From Parabacteroides hominis (GTDB lineage: Bacteria; Bacteroidota; Bacteroidia; Bacteroidales; Tannerellaceae), in assembly GCF_014287585.1 (NCBI RefSeq), contig NZ_JACOOJ010000001.1, forward strand, positions 62,001 through 126,000: DNA of 64,000 nucleotides, read 5' to 3'. The position numbers were made by a program, and so were the translations under genes. The notes under the pieces were generated by a model that searched no databases, was not told the DNA's origin, and was given only the letters and a program-made list of their open reading frames with translations. This document shows, piece after piece, positions 7,891 through 17,605 of the stretch. Every line of letters starts with the position of its first letter. The first letter of the stretch is position 1.

Positions 7891-7915
7891 TCTCCCTTAT
7901 ATCGCAAATAAGGGT
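7891..7915. repeat. Right recombination site of invertible segment (IRR)
   Basis: Exact reverse complement of 7273-7297, with the same CCCTTAT-N7-ATAAGGG organisation. Its last base is the first base of the recombinase stop codon (7915-7917), so site and gene are physically joined. Confidence 0.9.
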
Positions 7916-8871
7916 TACGCCCTCGCCCCCATCACCCCTTCTATTTCCTGTGTGATCATCCTGTTTGCTGCATCTAATTCCGACTGGTCGAGGGCGGCCA
8001 GATAATTACGCGTCGTTTTCTCCGACGTATGGCCGAGCGCCTGGCTGATAACTGCTACCGGTATATGCTTCCGAAGGGCTTCCGTCGCCCAGGTATGGCG
8101 GAAGACATACGAGGTCAGGGACACCGGAGCGGCTAAGCGTTCGCCAAGAATCCGAAGGTTACGGTTGTACTGCCGCAAATCGCGCTTATAGGCTTCATGA
8201 GATGATTTCCCGTCTATCAGCGTAAGGGCGGGAAACAGATACGGGCTTTCGGGCGACGCATATTTATTCAGTATATGCCTCATCCCCGGCGTGATCCGAA
8301 CCCGGATAAATGTTCCGGTTTTAATACGGTTGTACACCAGTTCTTCCCCTACAATATTATTATGCGTCAGATGGGAAAGGTCGACAAACGGGATTCCGCA
8401 ACCGAGGAAGGAGAAGAGACAGAAGTCCCTGGCTGCAGCCAGGCTGGGGTCGTGCTTCAAGTCCATACCGGCTATCTCCTTGACTGTTTCCAGGCGGACG
8501 GCACGTTTCGCCGTCTTTTCCGGGTGGAGGGTAAGGTGCTCAAACGGGTGGATGGCAGGCCGGGAAATTATACTTTCGCGGATAGCGGTATTATACATAG
8601 CACGGAAATTGCTAATGTAACTGTTGATTGAATTGGTAGCCAGGTGCTCCTGCGAATTGAGGAAACTACAGAAGTGGTCTACCAGTGAGGGAGTGATGTG
8701 GGAGAAAAGCAATTGACAGCCTCCCCTGAACTTCCGCAGCCAGTTGCAGGAAGCGCGATACAGATCGGCTGTCGATTCTTTCCCGTCCAGTCGTTTCCGG
8801 CATATCAGCTTATCCATATAAGGAAACACCGGAACAACTGACGTTAGTCTTTTTACATTCTTCTTTTTCAT
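7915..8871 (-). CDS. Tyrosine recombinase (DNA invertase)
   Basis: A 318-residue phage-integrase-family recombinase. The N-terminal SAM-like core-binding region occupies about residues 15-110 and the catalytic domain about 120-310. Visible catalytic elements: the beta-hairpin lysine (NRIKTGTF), the second Arg in SYVFRHTWAT, the GH of ALGHTSEKTT, and the nucleophilic Tyr of TRNYL. The usual first Arg in the Bacteroidetes motif (RGM.FVDL) appears as Cys here (GCGIPFVDLSHL), which I read as a variant box I. The gene ends in the IRR of the invertible segment, so its most likely substrate is that segment; a role on other sites in the window is not indicated because their repeats differ. Confidence 0.9.
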   Translation of the reverse strand: MKKKNVKRLTSVVPVFPYMDKLICRKRLDGKESTADLYRASCNWLRKFRGGCQLLFSHITPSLVDHFCSFLNSQEHLATNSINSYISNFRAMYNTAIRESIISRPAIHPFEHLTLHPEKTAKRAVRLETVKEIAGMDLKHDPSLAAARDFCLFSFLGCGIPFVDLSHLTHNNIVGEELVYNRIKTGTFIRVRITPGMRHILNKYASPESPYLFPALTLIDGKSSHEAYKRDLRQYNRNLRILGERLAAPVSLTSYVFRHTWATEALRKHIPVAVISQALGHTSEKTTRNYLAALDQSELDAANRMITQEIEGVMGARA

Positions 8872-8923
8872 ATCTCTTTCTGTTTTTAGAATGAAGATAC
8901 AACAAAGAAGGGGAAAGAGGGGT

Positions 8924-10978
8924 TTACCAGATCACCACCCGGTCAGCCGGCAGCATGTACATCGGTTCGCCTTCTTTGATGTCGAATGCTGTATAGAAAG
9001 CATCGATGTTGCGGAGGGCGGCGTTGACACGCCATTTGCCTAATGAGTGCGGGTCTATCTTGGTCAGACGCAGGATTTCTTCGGGACGGATGTTTTGAGC
9101 CCAAAGGTTGGCGTAGCCTAAATAGAAACGCTGTTCGTTGGTAAAGCCGTCGATCGGAGCCGGTGTCTTTTTACCTTCTAAGGAATTGAGGTAAGCCAAG
9201 TGAGCGACCATCAAGCCACCCTGGTCGGCAATGTTTTCACCCAAAGTGAAACGGCCGTTGGCATGAACGCTGTCCACAACAATGATATCGCTATATTGCC
9301 GGGCCAGGCGGTCGGCACGTTGCGTAAAGAGAGCGGCGTCTTCGGCCGTCCACCAGTCGTTCAGGTTACCTTCCTTATCGTAGTTGCGGCCCTGGTCGTC
9401 GAATCCGTGCGTCATTTCGTGGCCGATTACAACACCGATAGCGCCATAGTTAACAGCATCGTCAGCTTCCGGATTGAAGAAAGGAGGTTGCAAGATGGCG
9501 GCAGGGAAACAAATCTCGTTCGTTGTCGGATTGTAATAAGCGTTTACCGTCTGCGGGCTCATTCCCCAACGAGCCTTATCGACCGGTTTGTCTACATCCG
9601 CCAACATATAATTGACTTCAAAGATATTGGAACGGCGCACGTTCGCCCAATAAGAATCATTTTTGATCTCCAGACCGCTGTAGTCGCGCCAAGTGTCTGG
9701 ATAACCGATCTTGACGATAAAGGCAGCCAGTTTCTCCTGCGCCCTCGCCTTAGTAGCATCGCTCATCCACTCCAGGCCGGCGATACGGTCGCCCAACGCT
9801 TTCTGCAAGTCACCGACCATCTTCAACATTTTTTCTTTGGAAGAAGCCGGGAAATATTTAGCCACGTACATCTGGCCGACAGCTTCCGACAAGGCGCCGT
9901 TGACCGTAGACAAAGCACGTTTCCAACGCGGTTGCTGTTCCTGCCGTCCGGACATCGTCTTGCCATAGAAGTCAAAATTTGCCGTAACAAACTCATCGCT
10001 CAGGTAAGGAGCGGCAGAGCTAAGCAGGTTGAATGTCAGATAATATTTCTGTTCATCCAAAGTCGTATTCTTCATCAGGGCGGACAGACCTTCGTAGAAA
10101 GGAAGCTGCTTCGCATCCAGATATTTGATCTCCATCATCCCCATGCTTTCGAAATAAATATCCCAGTTCAACGGGTCGTTCTTGGCTTTGAACTCTTCGA
10201 TAGACATCTTATTATAGTTCTTCTGGGAATCGCGCAGGTCTTCACGGCTGAAAGAGACTTCGGCAATGCCCTTTTCGATCTTCATGATCGCATCGACAGC
10301 AGCTTCGGCCTGTTCGGGAGAGCTTCCGATCAGGGTAAACAGGCGGGTAATATAGTCCTTATAGGCTTCGCGCATCTTCTGGCTGCTTTCGTCTTCCAGC
10401 AGGTAATAATCGCGATCGCCCATCCCCAGGCCAGCCTGGTACAACTGCACGATATTCATGGAACTGTTCTTTTCGTCGGCCCCGACATACAAGGCGAAGA
10501 AAGGAGCCATCCCCTCTTTATGCAGGGTAGCCACCATCTTGGTCAGTTCGTCCTTCGTACCCAATTTATTGATTTCAGCGAGTTGATCCTTGATCGGCGT
10601 ATAACCGTCTTCATTCAGTTTCACGCTATCCATTCCCATTGCGAACAGCATGCCGATCTTCTGTCCGACGCTTCCCTCCTGCCCAGGAGTCGCACTGAGA
10701 CCTTCGATAAGCGTACGGATCTGTTCCTGATTATTGTCCCTGAGCTGGTCGAAAGTACCGAAACGGGCATATTCAGGTTTCAGCGGATTATTCTTCATCC
10801 AGCCGCCACAAGCGTACTGATAGAAATCGGTCCCCGGAGCTACGGCAGTATCCAGGTTTGCCAGATTGATAGCGTCATTCTTTGCAGCCTCCTTCACAGG
10901 AGTCTTGCTGCATCCCACCATTGCGGTCATTCCGGCGGCAACAAGCAGTATCACCATTAACTTTTTCATTTTGTTCAA
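8924..10978 (-). CDS. pepO: M13 family zinc metallopeptidase, lipoprotein
   Basis: A 684-residue neprilysin/PepO-type endopeptidase that cleaves peptides outside the inner membrane. The N-terminus is a lipoprotein signal (MKKLMVILLVAAGMTAMVGC). The peptidase M13 N-terminal domain follows (DFYQYACGGWMKNNP, about 51-430). The catalytic domain carries NAYYNPTTNEICFPA, the zinc motif HEMTH (in VIGHEMTHGFDDQGR, about 525) and GENIADQGG, which supplies the third ligand. Length is normal for the family. CAAAGGTA at 11002-11009 is a reverse-strand -7-like element. It is divergent from the GH35 gene and not obviously part of a pathway with its neighbours. Confidence 0.93.
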   Translation of the reverse strand: MNKMKKLMVILLVAAGMTAMVGCSKTPVKEAAKNDAINLANLDTAVAPGTDFYQYACGGWMKNNPLKPEYARFGTFDQLRDNNQEQIRTLIEGLSATPGQEGSVGQKIGMLFAMGMDSVKLNEDGYTPIKDQLAEINKLGTKDELTKMVATLHKEGMAPFFALYVGADEKNSSMNIVQLYQAGLGMGDRDYYLLEDESSQKMREAYKDYITRLFTLIGSSPEQAEAAVDAIMKIEKGIAEVSFSREDLRDSQKNYNKMSIEEFKAKNDPLNWDIYFESMGMMEIKYLDAKQLPFYEGLSALMKNTTLDEQKYYLTFNLLSSAAPYLSDEFVTANFDFYGKTMSGRQEQQPRWKRALSTVNGALSEAVGQMYVAKYFPASSKEKMLKMVGDLQKALGDRIAGLEWMSDATKARAQEKLAAFIVKIGYPDTWRDYSGLEIKNDSYWANVRRSNIFEVNYMLADVDKPVDKARWGMSPQTVNAYYNPTTNEICFPAAILQPPFFNPEADDAVNYGAIGVVIGHEMTHGFDDQGRNYDKEGNLNDWWTAEDAALFTQRADRLARQYSDIIVVDSVHANGRFTLGENIADQGGLMVAHLAYLNSLEGKKTPAPIDGFTNEQRFYLGYANLWAQNIRPEEILRLTKIDPHSLGKWRVNAALRNIDAFYTAFDIKEGEPMYMLPADRVVIW

Positions 10979-11127
10979 CGTTTAATCATTCATTTATCCG
11001 GCAAAGGTACACAAATCGAGGTAAATGGAACTATATTTTCCCCTTTATGAACTATAAATATACCCGCACATAAGTGTAATTTATGTACTTTTATCCCCGG
11101 AAAATATTTATAAACTAATTTTATATC

Positions 11128-13467
11128 ATGAAGTACCTACAGAACACAGCCACATGGCTGATAGCCCTGTTTCTTATTGTCTTTTCCGGCTGCAACCAAA
11201 AGCCGGCGGGAGAACACACTTTCGCGATCGGCGACAAGACATTCCTGTTAGACGGAAAGCCGTTTGTGATCAAAGCCGCGGAGATCCATTACACCCGTAT
11301 TCCGGCCGAATACTGGGAGCACCGAATCCAACTTTGCAAAGCGCTCGGCATGAATACGATCTGCATCTATGCATTCTGGAACATCCATGAACAGAAGCCC
11401 GGCGAGTTCGATTTTAGCGGACAGAACGACATTGCCGCTTTCTGCCGCCTGGCACAGAAATATGGTATGTATATCATGTTACGCCCCGGCCCTTACGTTT
11501 GCTCCGAATGGGAAATGGGAGGACTGCCCTGGTGGTTGCTGAAAAAAGAAGATATCAAACTGCGTACCAACGATCCTTATTTCCTGGAACGGACCAAACT
11601 GTTCATGAATGAAATCGGGAAACAACTTGCCGACCTCCAGATCACAAAAGGAGGCAATATTATTATGGTACAGGTCGAGAACGAATACGGTTCCTATGCA
11701 ACAGACAAGGAATATATCGCTAACATCCGCGATATCGTGAAGGGAGCAGGATTTACAGACGTACCCCTGTTCCAGTGCGACTGGAGTTCCAACTTCCTGA
11801 ACAACGCCCTCGACGACCTGGTCTGGACCGTCAACTTCGGCACAGGAGCCAATATCGACGAACAATTCAAGAAACTGAAGGAAGTCCGCCCCAACACCCC
11901 GTTGATGTGCAGCGAGTTCTGGAGCGGTTGGTTCGACCACTGGGGACGCAAGCACGAAACACGCGATGCGGAAACGATGGTTTCCGGCCTCAAGGACATG
12001 CTCGACCGCAACATCTCGTTCTCCCTCTACATGACACACGGAGGAACGACTTTCGGTCATTGGGGAGGCGCCAACAGCCCTGCCTACTCGGCCATGTGCA
12101 GTTCTTACGATTATGACGCGCCTATCAGCGAAGCAGGATGGACGACACCCAAATATTTCAAATTGCGTGAACTTCTTGCGGGCTATATGGACGAAGAAAA
12201 GACACAGTCAGAGGTACCGGCAGCAAAACCGATCATCGAAATACCCGAATTCGAGATAAAGGAGGTCGCTCCTTTATTCGGTAACCTGCCGGAACCGAAG
12301 ACTTCCGAAGACATCAAACCGATGGAACAGTTCGACCAGGGTTGGGGAACGATCCTGTACCGGACCACTCTGCCCGCCGTGACATCCGGCACTACCCTCC
12401 TGATTACGGAAGTACATGACTGGGCACAGGTCTATGCGAACGGAAAACTCTTGGGACGCCTGGACCGCCGCCGCGGTGAGAACTCCCTTAAACTGCCGGC
12501 CCTAACTGCCGGAACCCGGTTGGATATCCTGATAGAGGCTATGGGACGCGTCAACTTCGACAAGGCGATCCACGACCGCAAAGGGATCACCGAGAAAGTG
12601 GAGTTGCTGAACGAAGGTTCCACCCAAGAGTTGAAAAACTGGCAGGTGTACAGCTTCCCGGTGGATTACCCGTTCGTAAAAGACAAAAAATACGCTCCGG
12701 GCAAGAAACTGGACGGACCGGCTTATTACCGTGCGACGTTCAACCTGGAAGAAACAGGCGATGTATTCCTCGATATGCAGACCTGGGGAAAAGGTATGGT
12801 CTGGGTAAACGGAAAGGCTATGGGCCGCTTCTGGAAAATCGGTCCGCAGCAAACGCTTTTCATGCCGGGCTGCTGGCTGAAGAAGGGTGAAAATGAAATC
12901 ATCGTACTCGACTTGTTAGGCCCGGAAAAGGCGACGATCACAGGTCTGAACAAACCGATCCTGGACATGCTTCGTGCCGAAGCGCCGATGACGCACCGCA
13001 AAGAGGGTGAAAGCCTCGATCTCAAAAACGAGAAGCCGGTTGCTGCCGGTGCATTGAAAGCCGGCAACGGATGGCAGGAAGTCAAGTTCGACGCTCCGGT
13101 CAAAGCCCGTTTCTTCTGCCTCGAAGCGCTGAATTCCCAGGATGGCAGGGACTATGCAGCCATCGCCGAGTTCTACCTGCTGGGTGAAAACGGTAAGCCG
13201 CTCTCCCGCCAGCACTGGCAGATTGCGTATGCCGACAGTGAAGAGACACGGGGTGGCAACTTCACAGCCGATAAGATTTTCGACCTGCAGGAATCGACCT
13301 TTTGGAGCACTGCCCGTCGAGACAGATACCCGCACCAGGTCGTAATCGATCTGCGTGAGGATGTTACGATCTCCGGTTTCCGCTACCTGCCCCGTGCAGA
13401 AGAAGGATATCCGGGAATGATCAAAGAATACAAGGCGTATGCCAAGATGAACCCGTTTAAGTTTTAA
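11128..13467 (+). CDS. GH35 beta-galactosidase, lipoprotein
   Basis: A 779-residue exo-acting glycosidase that removes terminal beta-galactose. A lipoprotein signal ends at about Cys22 (LIVFSGC). The catalytic TIM barrel (about 33-360) has the GH35 hallmarks LLDGKPFVIKAAEIHYTRIP and RPGPYVCSEWEMGGLPWWLL. The acid/base Glu lies in VQVENEYGSY and the nucleophile Glu in MCSEFWSGWFDHWG. Jelly-roll domains follow (GKGMVWVNGKAMGRFW), and the C-terminus (about 640-779, KIFDLQESTFWST...PHQVVIDL) looks like an F5/8 type C (CBM32-like) sugar-binding domain. The next gene (GH30) starts 10 bases downstream, so the three hydrolases form an operon for galactan-containing polysaccharide. Confidence 0.93.
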   Translation: MKYLQNTATWLIALFLIVFSGCNQKPAGEHTFAIGDKTFLLDGKPFVIKAAEIHYTRIPAEYWEHRIQLCKALGMNTICIYAFWNIHEQKPGEFDFSGQNDIAAFCRLAQKYGMYIMLRPGPYVCSEWEMGGLPWWLLKKEDIKLRTNDPYFLERTKLFMNEIGKQLADLQITKGGNIIMVQVENEYGSYATDKEYIANIRDIVKGAGFTDVPLFQCDWSSNFLNNALDDLVWTVNFGTGANIDEQFKKLKEVRPNTPLMCSEFWSGWFDHWGRKHETRDAETMVSGLKDMLDRNISFSLYMTHGGTTFGHWGGANSPAYSAMCSSYDYDAPISEAGWTTPKYFKLRELLAGYMDEEKTQSEVPAAKPIIEIPEFEIKEVAPLFGNLPEPKTSEDIKPMEQFDQGWGTILYRTTLPAVTSGTTLLITEVHDWAQVYANGKLLGRLDRRRGENSLKLPALTAGTRLDILIEAMGRVNFDKAIHDRKGITEKVELLNEGSTQELKNWQVYSFPVDYPFVKDKKYAPGKKLDGPAYYRATFNLEETGDVFLDMQTWGKGMVWVNGKAMGRFWKIGPQQTLFMPGCWLKKGENEIIVLDLLGPEKATITGLNKPILDMLRAEAPMTHRKEGESLDLKNEKPVAAGALKAGNGWQEVKFDAPVKARFFCLEALNSQDGRDYAAIAEFYLLGENGKPLSRQHWQIAYADSEETRGGNFTADKIFDLQESTFWSTARRDRYPHQVVIDLREDVTISGFRYLPRAEEGYPGMIKEYKAYAKMNPFKF

Positions 13468-13477
13468 ATCGATATAC

Positions 13478-14899
13478 ATGAAAAACACATTCATAAGTTT
13501 GATGGCTGCCGTCGTGCTTCCCCTGTTCGCACAGGCGGAAGCGACGGAAAGCGAACTTGCCGTAATCGATCCGTCCCAGCGTTACCAGCAACTCGAAGGC
13601 TGGGGAAGTTCCCTTTGCTGGTGGGCCGCCCAAGTCGGAAACTGGGACGAGAAGAAGGTGGACGAGATCGTCGACCTGATCACCTCTCCCGACAAACTCA
13701 ACATGAATATCTTCCGTTATAATATCGGAGGGGGCGACGATCCGGCACATGCAGACGGCCACATGGTCAAAGGAAAAGGGAAACGGGCGGAAATGGAAGG
13801 ATTCAAGGATTCTCCCACCGCCCCCTACAACTGGGAGGCGGATAAAGGACAACGCACGATCCTCTTGAAGATCAAAGAAAAACGCCCGGATGCCGTTTTC
13901 GAGGCATTCTCCAACTCCGCACCCTACTGGATGACCTACAGCGGTTGCGCCGCCGGAAATGCAGACCCGCTGAAAGACAACCTAAAACCGGAATATTACG
14001 AGATGTTCTGCGACTACCTGTTAGATGTCTGCAAGCATTACAAAACAGCCTATCAGATCGATTTCAAGACGTTGGAGCCTTTCAACGAGTCTTTTTCCGA
14101 TTACTGGTATGCGGAAGGAAGCCAGGAAGGTTGCCACTTCGAACCGGAAAGCCAGATGAAAATCATCCGGATGCTATATCCCAAGCTGAAAGCCACGGGC
14201 CTCAACACCGTGCTGTCGGCCTCCGACGAAACCAACCTCCGGCAATTCCTGACCGTACAGAAATCCTATCAGGCAGCCGGAGACATCTGGGATAAATTGG
14301 GGCAGCTCAACACCCACACCTATTCCGGCACGAACGCCGAACGGGAGGAAGTACGAAGGCTCGTCCGGCAATCCGGCAAACCCTTCTGGCAGTCGGAAAC
14401 AGGCCCCAGTAAAGGGCAAGGATTGGAAAGCAACCTGCTGCTCGCCCAGAAGCTATTCGACGACATGCGGATCATGCGCCCGCAAGCCTGGCTCGACTGG
14501 CAGCTGATGGAAGAGGGCAACAACGAATGGTGCGTTCTGCGCGGCAATTTCAAGACACAGGAATACAAGGCGATCAAGAACCTGTATGTCCGCATGCAAA
14601 TCACCCGCTTCTTCAAACAAGGCTACACCTTTATCGAAACGGGGAACGCCGAGACGCTTGCCGCCCTCTCTCCTACGGGAAAAGAATTGGTCATCGCCGT
14701 TCTGAACACGACCGGCTCGGAGCGTCCTTTCGTCATCGACCTGAACAAGCTCTCCGGCAAAATCGCTTCCGTTAGCAATTGGCGCACAAGCGAAACGGAG
14801 GATTGCCGGTCTTTCCGGTCTGTCGAAGCGAAGGGGAAAAAGCTGGATTATACCCGGCCGGCCAAATCGTTGACGACATTCGTGATTGACCTGGAATAA
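13478..14899 (+). CDS. GH30 glycosidase, probable endo-beta-1,6-galactanase
   Basis: A 473-residue secreted enzyme with a signal peptide (MKNTFISLMAAVVLPLFAQA). The GH30 pattern is clear: QQLEGWGSSLCWWA at the N-terminus, FRYNIGGGDD, FSNSAPYWMT, acid/base Glu in KTLEPFNES, nucleophile Glu in FWQSETGPS, and a C-terminal beta-sandwich after about 390. The sequence style and the GH35 and GH51 neighbours suggest subfamily 5-like beta-1,6-galactanase activity on arabinogalactan side chains. Other GH30 activities (glucosidase, xylanase, fucosidase) are not excluded. Start is 10 bases after the GH35 stop. Confidence 0.85.
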   Translation: MKNTFISLMAAVVLPLFAQAEATESELAVIDPSQRYQQLEGWGSSLCWWAAQVGNWDEKKVDEIVDLITSPDKLNMNIFRYNIGGGDDPAHADGHMVKGKGKRAEMEGFKDSPTAPYNWEADKGQRTILLKIKEKRPDAVFEAFSNSAPYWMTYSGCAAGNADPLKDNLKPEYYEMFCDYLLDVCKHYKTAYQIDFKTLEPFNESFSDYWYAEGSQEGCHFEPESQMKIIRMLYPKLKATGLNTVLSASDETNLRQFLTVQKSYQAAGDIWDKLGQLNTHTYSGTNAEREEVRRLVRQSGKPFWQSETGPSKGQGLESNLLLAQKLFDDMRIMRPQAWLDWQLMEEGNNEWCVLRGNFKTQEYKAIKNLYVRMQITRFFKQGYTFIETGNAETLAALSPTGKELVIAVLNTTGSERPFVIDLNKLSGKIASVSNWRTSETEDCRSFRSVEAKGKKLDYTRPAKSLTTFVIDLE

Positions 14900-14933
14900 G
14901 ATGTTTCCATTACAAACGACAGGTTTCGCATTT

Positions 14934-14988
14934 ACAAAACATAGTTTTCATTCAAACAAAACATAACTTTCATTCAAACAACACATAG
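14934..14988. repeat. 22-bp tandem repeat between GH30 and GH51 genes
   Basis: Two and a half copies: 14934-14955 and 14956-14977 (ACAAAACATA..TTTCATTCAA, two differences) plus a partial third copy at 14978-14988. The tract lies in the leader of the GH51 gene and is A-rich, like Bacteroidetes translation-enhancing leaders. Confidence 0.75.
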
Positions 14989-15002
14989 TAAACAAAAATA
15001 AC

Positions 15003-16541
15003 ATGAAAACAGTATTAGTGAGTTTAATGGCAGCCGCCACACTGCCCCTCTTCGCCCAGAAAGACGCGAGCATCCGCATCTATCCAGAGCAGGGGAACCA
15101 ACAGATCAGCAAACATATCTACGGACAGTTCGCCGAACACCTCGGAACCTGCATCTATGGCGGGCTCTGGGTCGGCCCCGAATCCGAAATACCCAATACG
15201 CAAGGTTATCGGAACGATGTGCTGAATGCCTTGAAAGACCTGCAAATCCCCAACCTCCGCTGGCCGGGCGGCTGCTTTGCCGACGAATACCACTGGATGG
15301 ACGGGATCGGTCCGAAAGAAAACCGTCCGAAGATGGTGAACAACAACTGGGGCGGCACGATCGAAGACAACAGTTTCGGCACGCACGAGTTCCTGAACCT
15401 CTGTGAACTGTTAGGCTGCGAACCTTATATCAGTGCCAACGTCGGTAGCGGAACCGTTGAAGAGATGGCCAAATGGGTCGAATATATGACTTCGGAAGGC
15501 GACAGCCCGATGGCCCGCCTGCGCCGGCAGAACGGACGCGATAAGGCATGGAAAGTCAAATTCATCGGTGTCGGCAACGAAAGCTGGGGATGTGGCGGAA
15601 GCATGCGCCCCGAATATTACGCCGACCTCTACCGCCGCTACTCCACCTATTGCCGCAACTACGACGGGAACCGCCTTTTCAAGATCGCCAGCGGAGCCAG
15701 CGACTACGACTACAACTGGACGGAAACACTGATGAAAAACGTAGGCGGCCGCATGGACGGACTTTCCCTGCACTATTACACGGTAACGGGGTGGAGCGGC
15801 AGCAAAGGATCGGCCACGGATTTCAACAAGGACGACTATTACTGGACAATGGGCAAATGCCTCGAAATAGAAGATGTCGTCAAAAAACATATCCAGATCA
15901 TGGACAAATACGACCCGCAGAAGAAGATCGGCCTGATGGTGGACGAATGGGGCACTTGGTGGGACGAAGAGCCGGGAACGATCAACGGCCACCTGTACCA
16001 ACAGAACACCATGCGCGATGCTTTCGTGGCAGCCCTTACCCTGAACGTGTTCCACAAATATACCGACCGCGTCAAAATGACCAACATCGCCCAGATCGTC
16101 AACGTGCTCCAGTCCATGATCCTGACAAACGGCCCGAAAATGTTGCTCACGCCGACCTACTATGTATTCCAGATGTACAACGTGCACCAGGATGCCACTT
16201 TCCTGCCGATGGACCTGATCTGCGACAAAGCCAAAGTACGCGATAACCGCGAAGTGCCGATGGTAAGCGCCTCCGCCTCCAAAGACAAGGACGGACGTAT
16301 CCATATCTCTTTGGCCAATGTCGATGTCGACAACACCCAAAACATCACCCTCGACCTGCAAGGACAGAAGATCAAGAGTGTGAACGGCCGCATCCTGACC
16401 TCCGCCTCCATCAACGATCACAACACCTTCGAGAAACCGGATGTCGTAAAACCGGCTACCTTCAACGGTGCGAAAATCGAAAAGGGACAGCTCAAGATCA
16501 ACTTGCCAGCCAAGTCAATTGTCGTGTTAGAAGTAAATTAA
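15003..16541 (+). CDS. GH51 alpha-L-arabinofuranosidase
   Basis: A 512-residue secreted enzyme that removes alpha-linked arabinofuranose. Signal peptide [19 protein letters not shown] is very similar to that of the preceding GH30 protein. The GH51 core shows [36 protein letters not shown], the acid/base Glu in [13 protein letters not shown], and the nucleophile Glu in [16 protein letters not shown], followed by a C-terminal beta domain. Length is normal. Arabinofuranosidase, beta-galactosidase and beta-1,6-galactanase together fit debranching and cleavage of type II arabinogalactan. Confidence 0.93.
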   Translation: MKTVLVSLMAAATLPLFAQKDASIRIYPEQGNQQISKHIYGQFAEHLGTCIYGGLWVGPESEIPNTQGYRNDVLNALKDLQIPNLRWPGGCFADEYHWMDGIGPKENRPKMVNNNWGGTIEDNSFGTHEFLNLCELLGCEPYISANVGSGTVEEMAKWVEYMTSEGDSPMARLRRQNGRDKAWKVKFIGVGNESWGCGGSMRPEYYADLYRRYSTYCRNYDGNRLFKIASGASDYDYNWTETLMKNVGGRMDGLSLHYYTVTGWSGSKGSATDFNKDDYYWTMGKCLEIEDVVKKHIQIMDKYDPQKKIGLMVDEWGTWWDEEPGTINGHLYQQNTMRDAFVAALTLNVFHKYTDRVKMTNIAQIVNVLQSMILTNGPKMLLTPTYYVFQMYNVHQDATFLPMDLICDKAKVRDNREVPMVSASASKDKDGRIHISLANVDVDNTQNITLDLQGQKIKSVNGRILTSASINDHNTFEKPDVVKPATFNGAKIEKGQLKINLPAKSIVVLEVN

Positions 16542-16574
16542 TTGTCAATTGTCAATTGTCAATTGTCAATTAAT
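16540..16574. repeat. Heptamer tandem repeat (AATTGTC)n
   Basis: Just after the GH51 stop codon, ATTGTCA is repeated four times and ends in AATTAATT. It is a short simple repeat with pairing potential. Related AATTG-rich palindromes flank other genes (56385-56450). Confidence 0.8.
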
Positions 16575-16623
16575 TCCTACTTTTGTCCGAAGAAAACAAA
16601 AACACTATATAAACTTAAAGATT

Positions 16624-17535
16624 ATGAAACCTACATTATTCTTATTGGCTGCCGGAATGGGAAGCCGCTATGGAGGCTTGAAACAATTGGACGGACTGGG
16701 TCCTAACGGTGAAACAATCATGGATTATTCTATCTACGATGCTATCCACGCCGGTTTCGGTAAACTCGTTTTCGTTATCCGTAAAGATTTCGAACAGGAT
16801 TTTCGCGACAAAATCATCTCCAAATATGAAGGTCACATCCCTTGCGAACTGGTATTCCAGGCATTGGACAACCTGCCCGAAGGATTCACCTGCCCGGCAG
16901 AACGTACCAAACCGTGGGGAACGAACCATGCTGTCATGATGGGAGCCGACGTGATCAAAGAACCGTTTGCCGTTATCAATTGCGACGACTTCTACGGACG
17001 CGACTCTTTCCAGACAATGGGTAAATTCCTGGCTGCACTGCCCGAAGGTTCCAAAAATGTGTACTCGATGGTAGGTTTCCGCGTAGGCAACACACTGAGC
17101 GAAAGCGGTACGGTTTCACGTGGTATCTGTAGCACAGATGCAAACAACCTGTTGACCTCTGTTGTCGAACGTACTAAAATCCAGCGTATCGACGGAGAAG
17201 TCAAATACATCGACGACAACGGCGAATGGACAGCTACTCCCGACACGACTCCGGTAAGTATGAACTTCTGGGGCTTCACTCCTGATTACTTCGCATACAG
17301 CCAGGAATTCTTCAAGACTTTCCTGAGCGATCCGAAGAACATGGAAAACCTGAAGAGCGAATTTTTCATTCCTCTGATGGTCGACAAACTGATCAGCGAC
17401 AAGACCGCCACGGTCGAAGTCTTAGATACAGCCAGCAAATGGTTCGGCGTAACTTATCCGGAAGACCGTCAGGAAGTAGTAGACAAGATCCAGGCATTAG
17501 TCAATGCAGGTGAATATCCGGACAAATTGTTCTAA
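16624..17535 (+). CDS. Sugar nucleotidyltransferase-like protein
   Basis: I chose the ATG at 16624 (MKPTLFLLAAGMGSRYGG), which puts the nucleotide-binding motif at the N-terminus as usual; the frame is open 25 codons further back, across the heptamer repeat, which is unlikely to be translated. The 303-residue protein has the NTP_transferase signature LAAGMGSRYGGLKQLDGLG and a metal-binding INCDDFYGRDSF. The family transfers a nucleotidyl group to a sugar-phosphate; the substrate cannot be read from the sequence. Probably an independent housekeeping or surface-glycan gene. A strong terminator follows. Confidence 0.85.
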   Translation: MKPTLFLLAAGMGSRYGGLKQLDGLGPNGETIMDYSIYDAIHAGFGKLVFVIRKDFEQDFRDKIISKYEGHIPCELVFQALDNLPEGFTCPAERTKPWGTNHAVMMGADVIKEPFAVINCDDFYGRDSFQTMGKFLAALPEGSKNVYSMVGFRVGNTLSESGTVSRGICSTDANNLLTSVVERTKIQRIDGEVKYIDDNGEWTATPDTTPVSMNFWGFTPDYFAYSQEFFKTFLSDPKNMENLKSEFFIPLMVDKLISDKTATVEVLDTASKWFGVTYPEDRQEVVDKIQALVNAGEYPDKLF

Positions 17536-17560
17536 GAACAACATCTAATAAATCTCGTAC

Positions 17561-17589
17561 AAAGGGCGGTTCACAGACCGCCCTTTTTT
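17561..17589 (+). terminator. Intrinsic terminator
   Basis: AAGGGCGGT pairs with ACCGCCCTT around a 6-base loop, followed by a T-run (17583-17589). It ends the nucleotidyltransferase transcript; the A-run on the other side may also serve the convergent susD gene. Confidence 0.9.
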
Positions 17590-17605
17590 ATGCACAGAAC
17601 TCCCC

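Noticed and set aside
9200..10960. A 586-codon open frame antisense to the M13 peptidase gene
   Set aside because: The reverse strand encodes a complete peptidase with HEMTH and all expected motifs. The antisense frame has no recognisable family and is a codon-bias shadow.
14934..16574. Short tandem repeats as a possible CRISPR array
   Set aside because: The units are contiguous 22-bp and 7-bp repeats without unique spacers, and no cas genes are present anywhere in the window.
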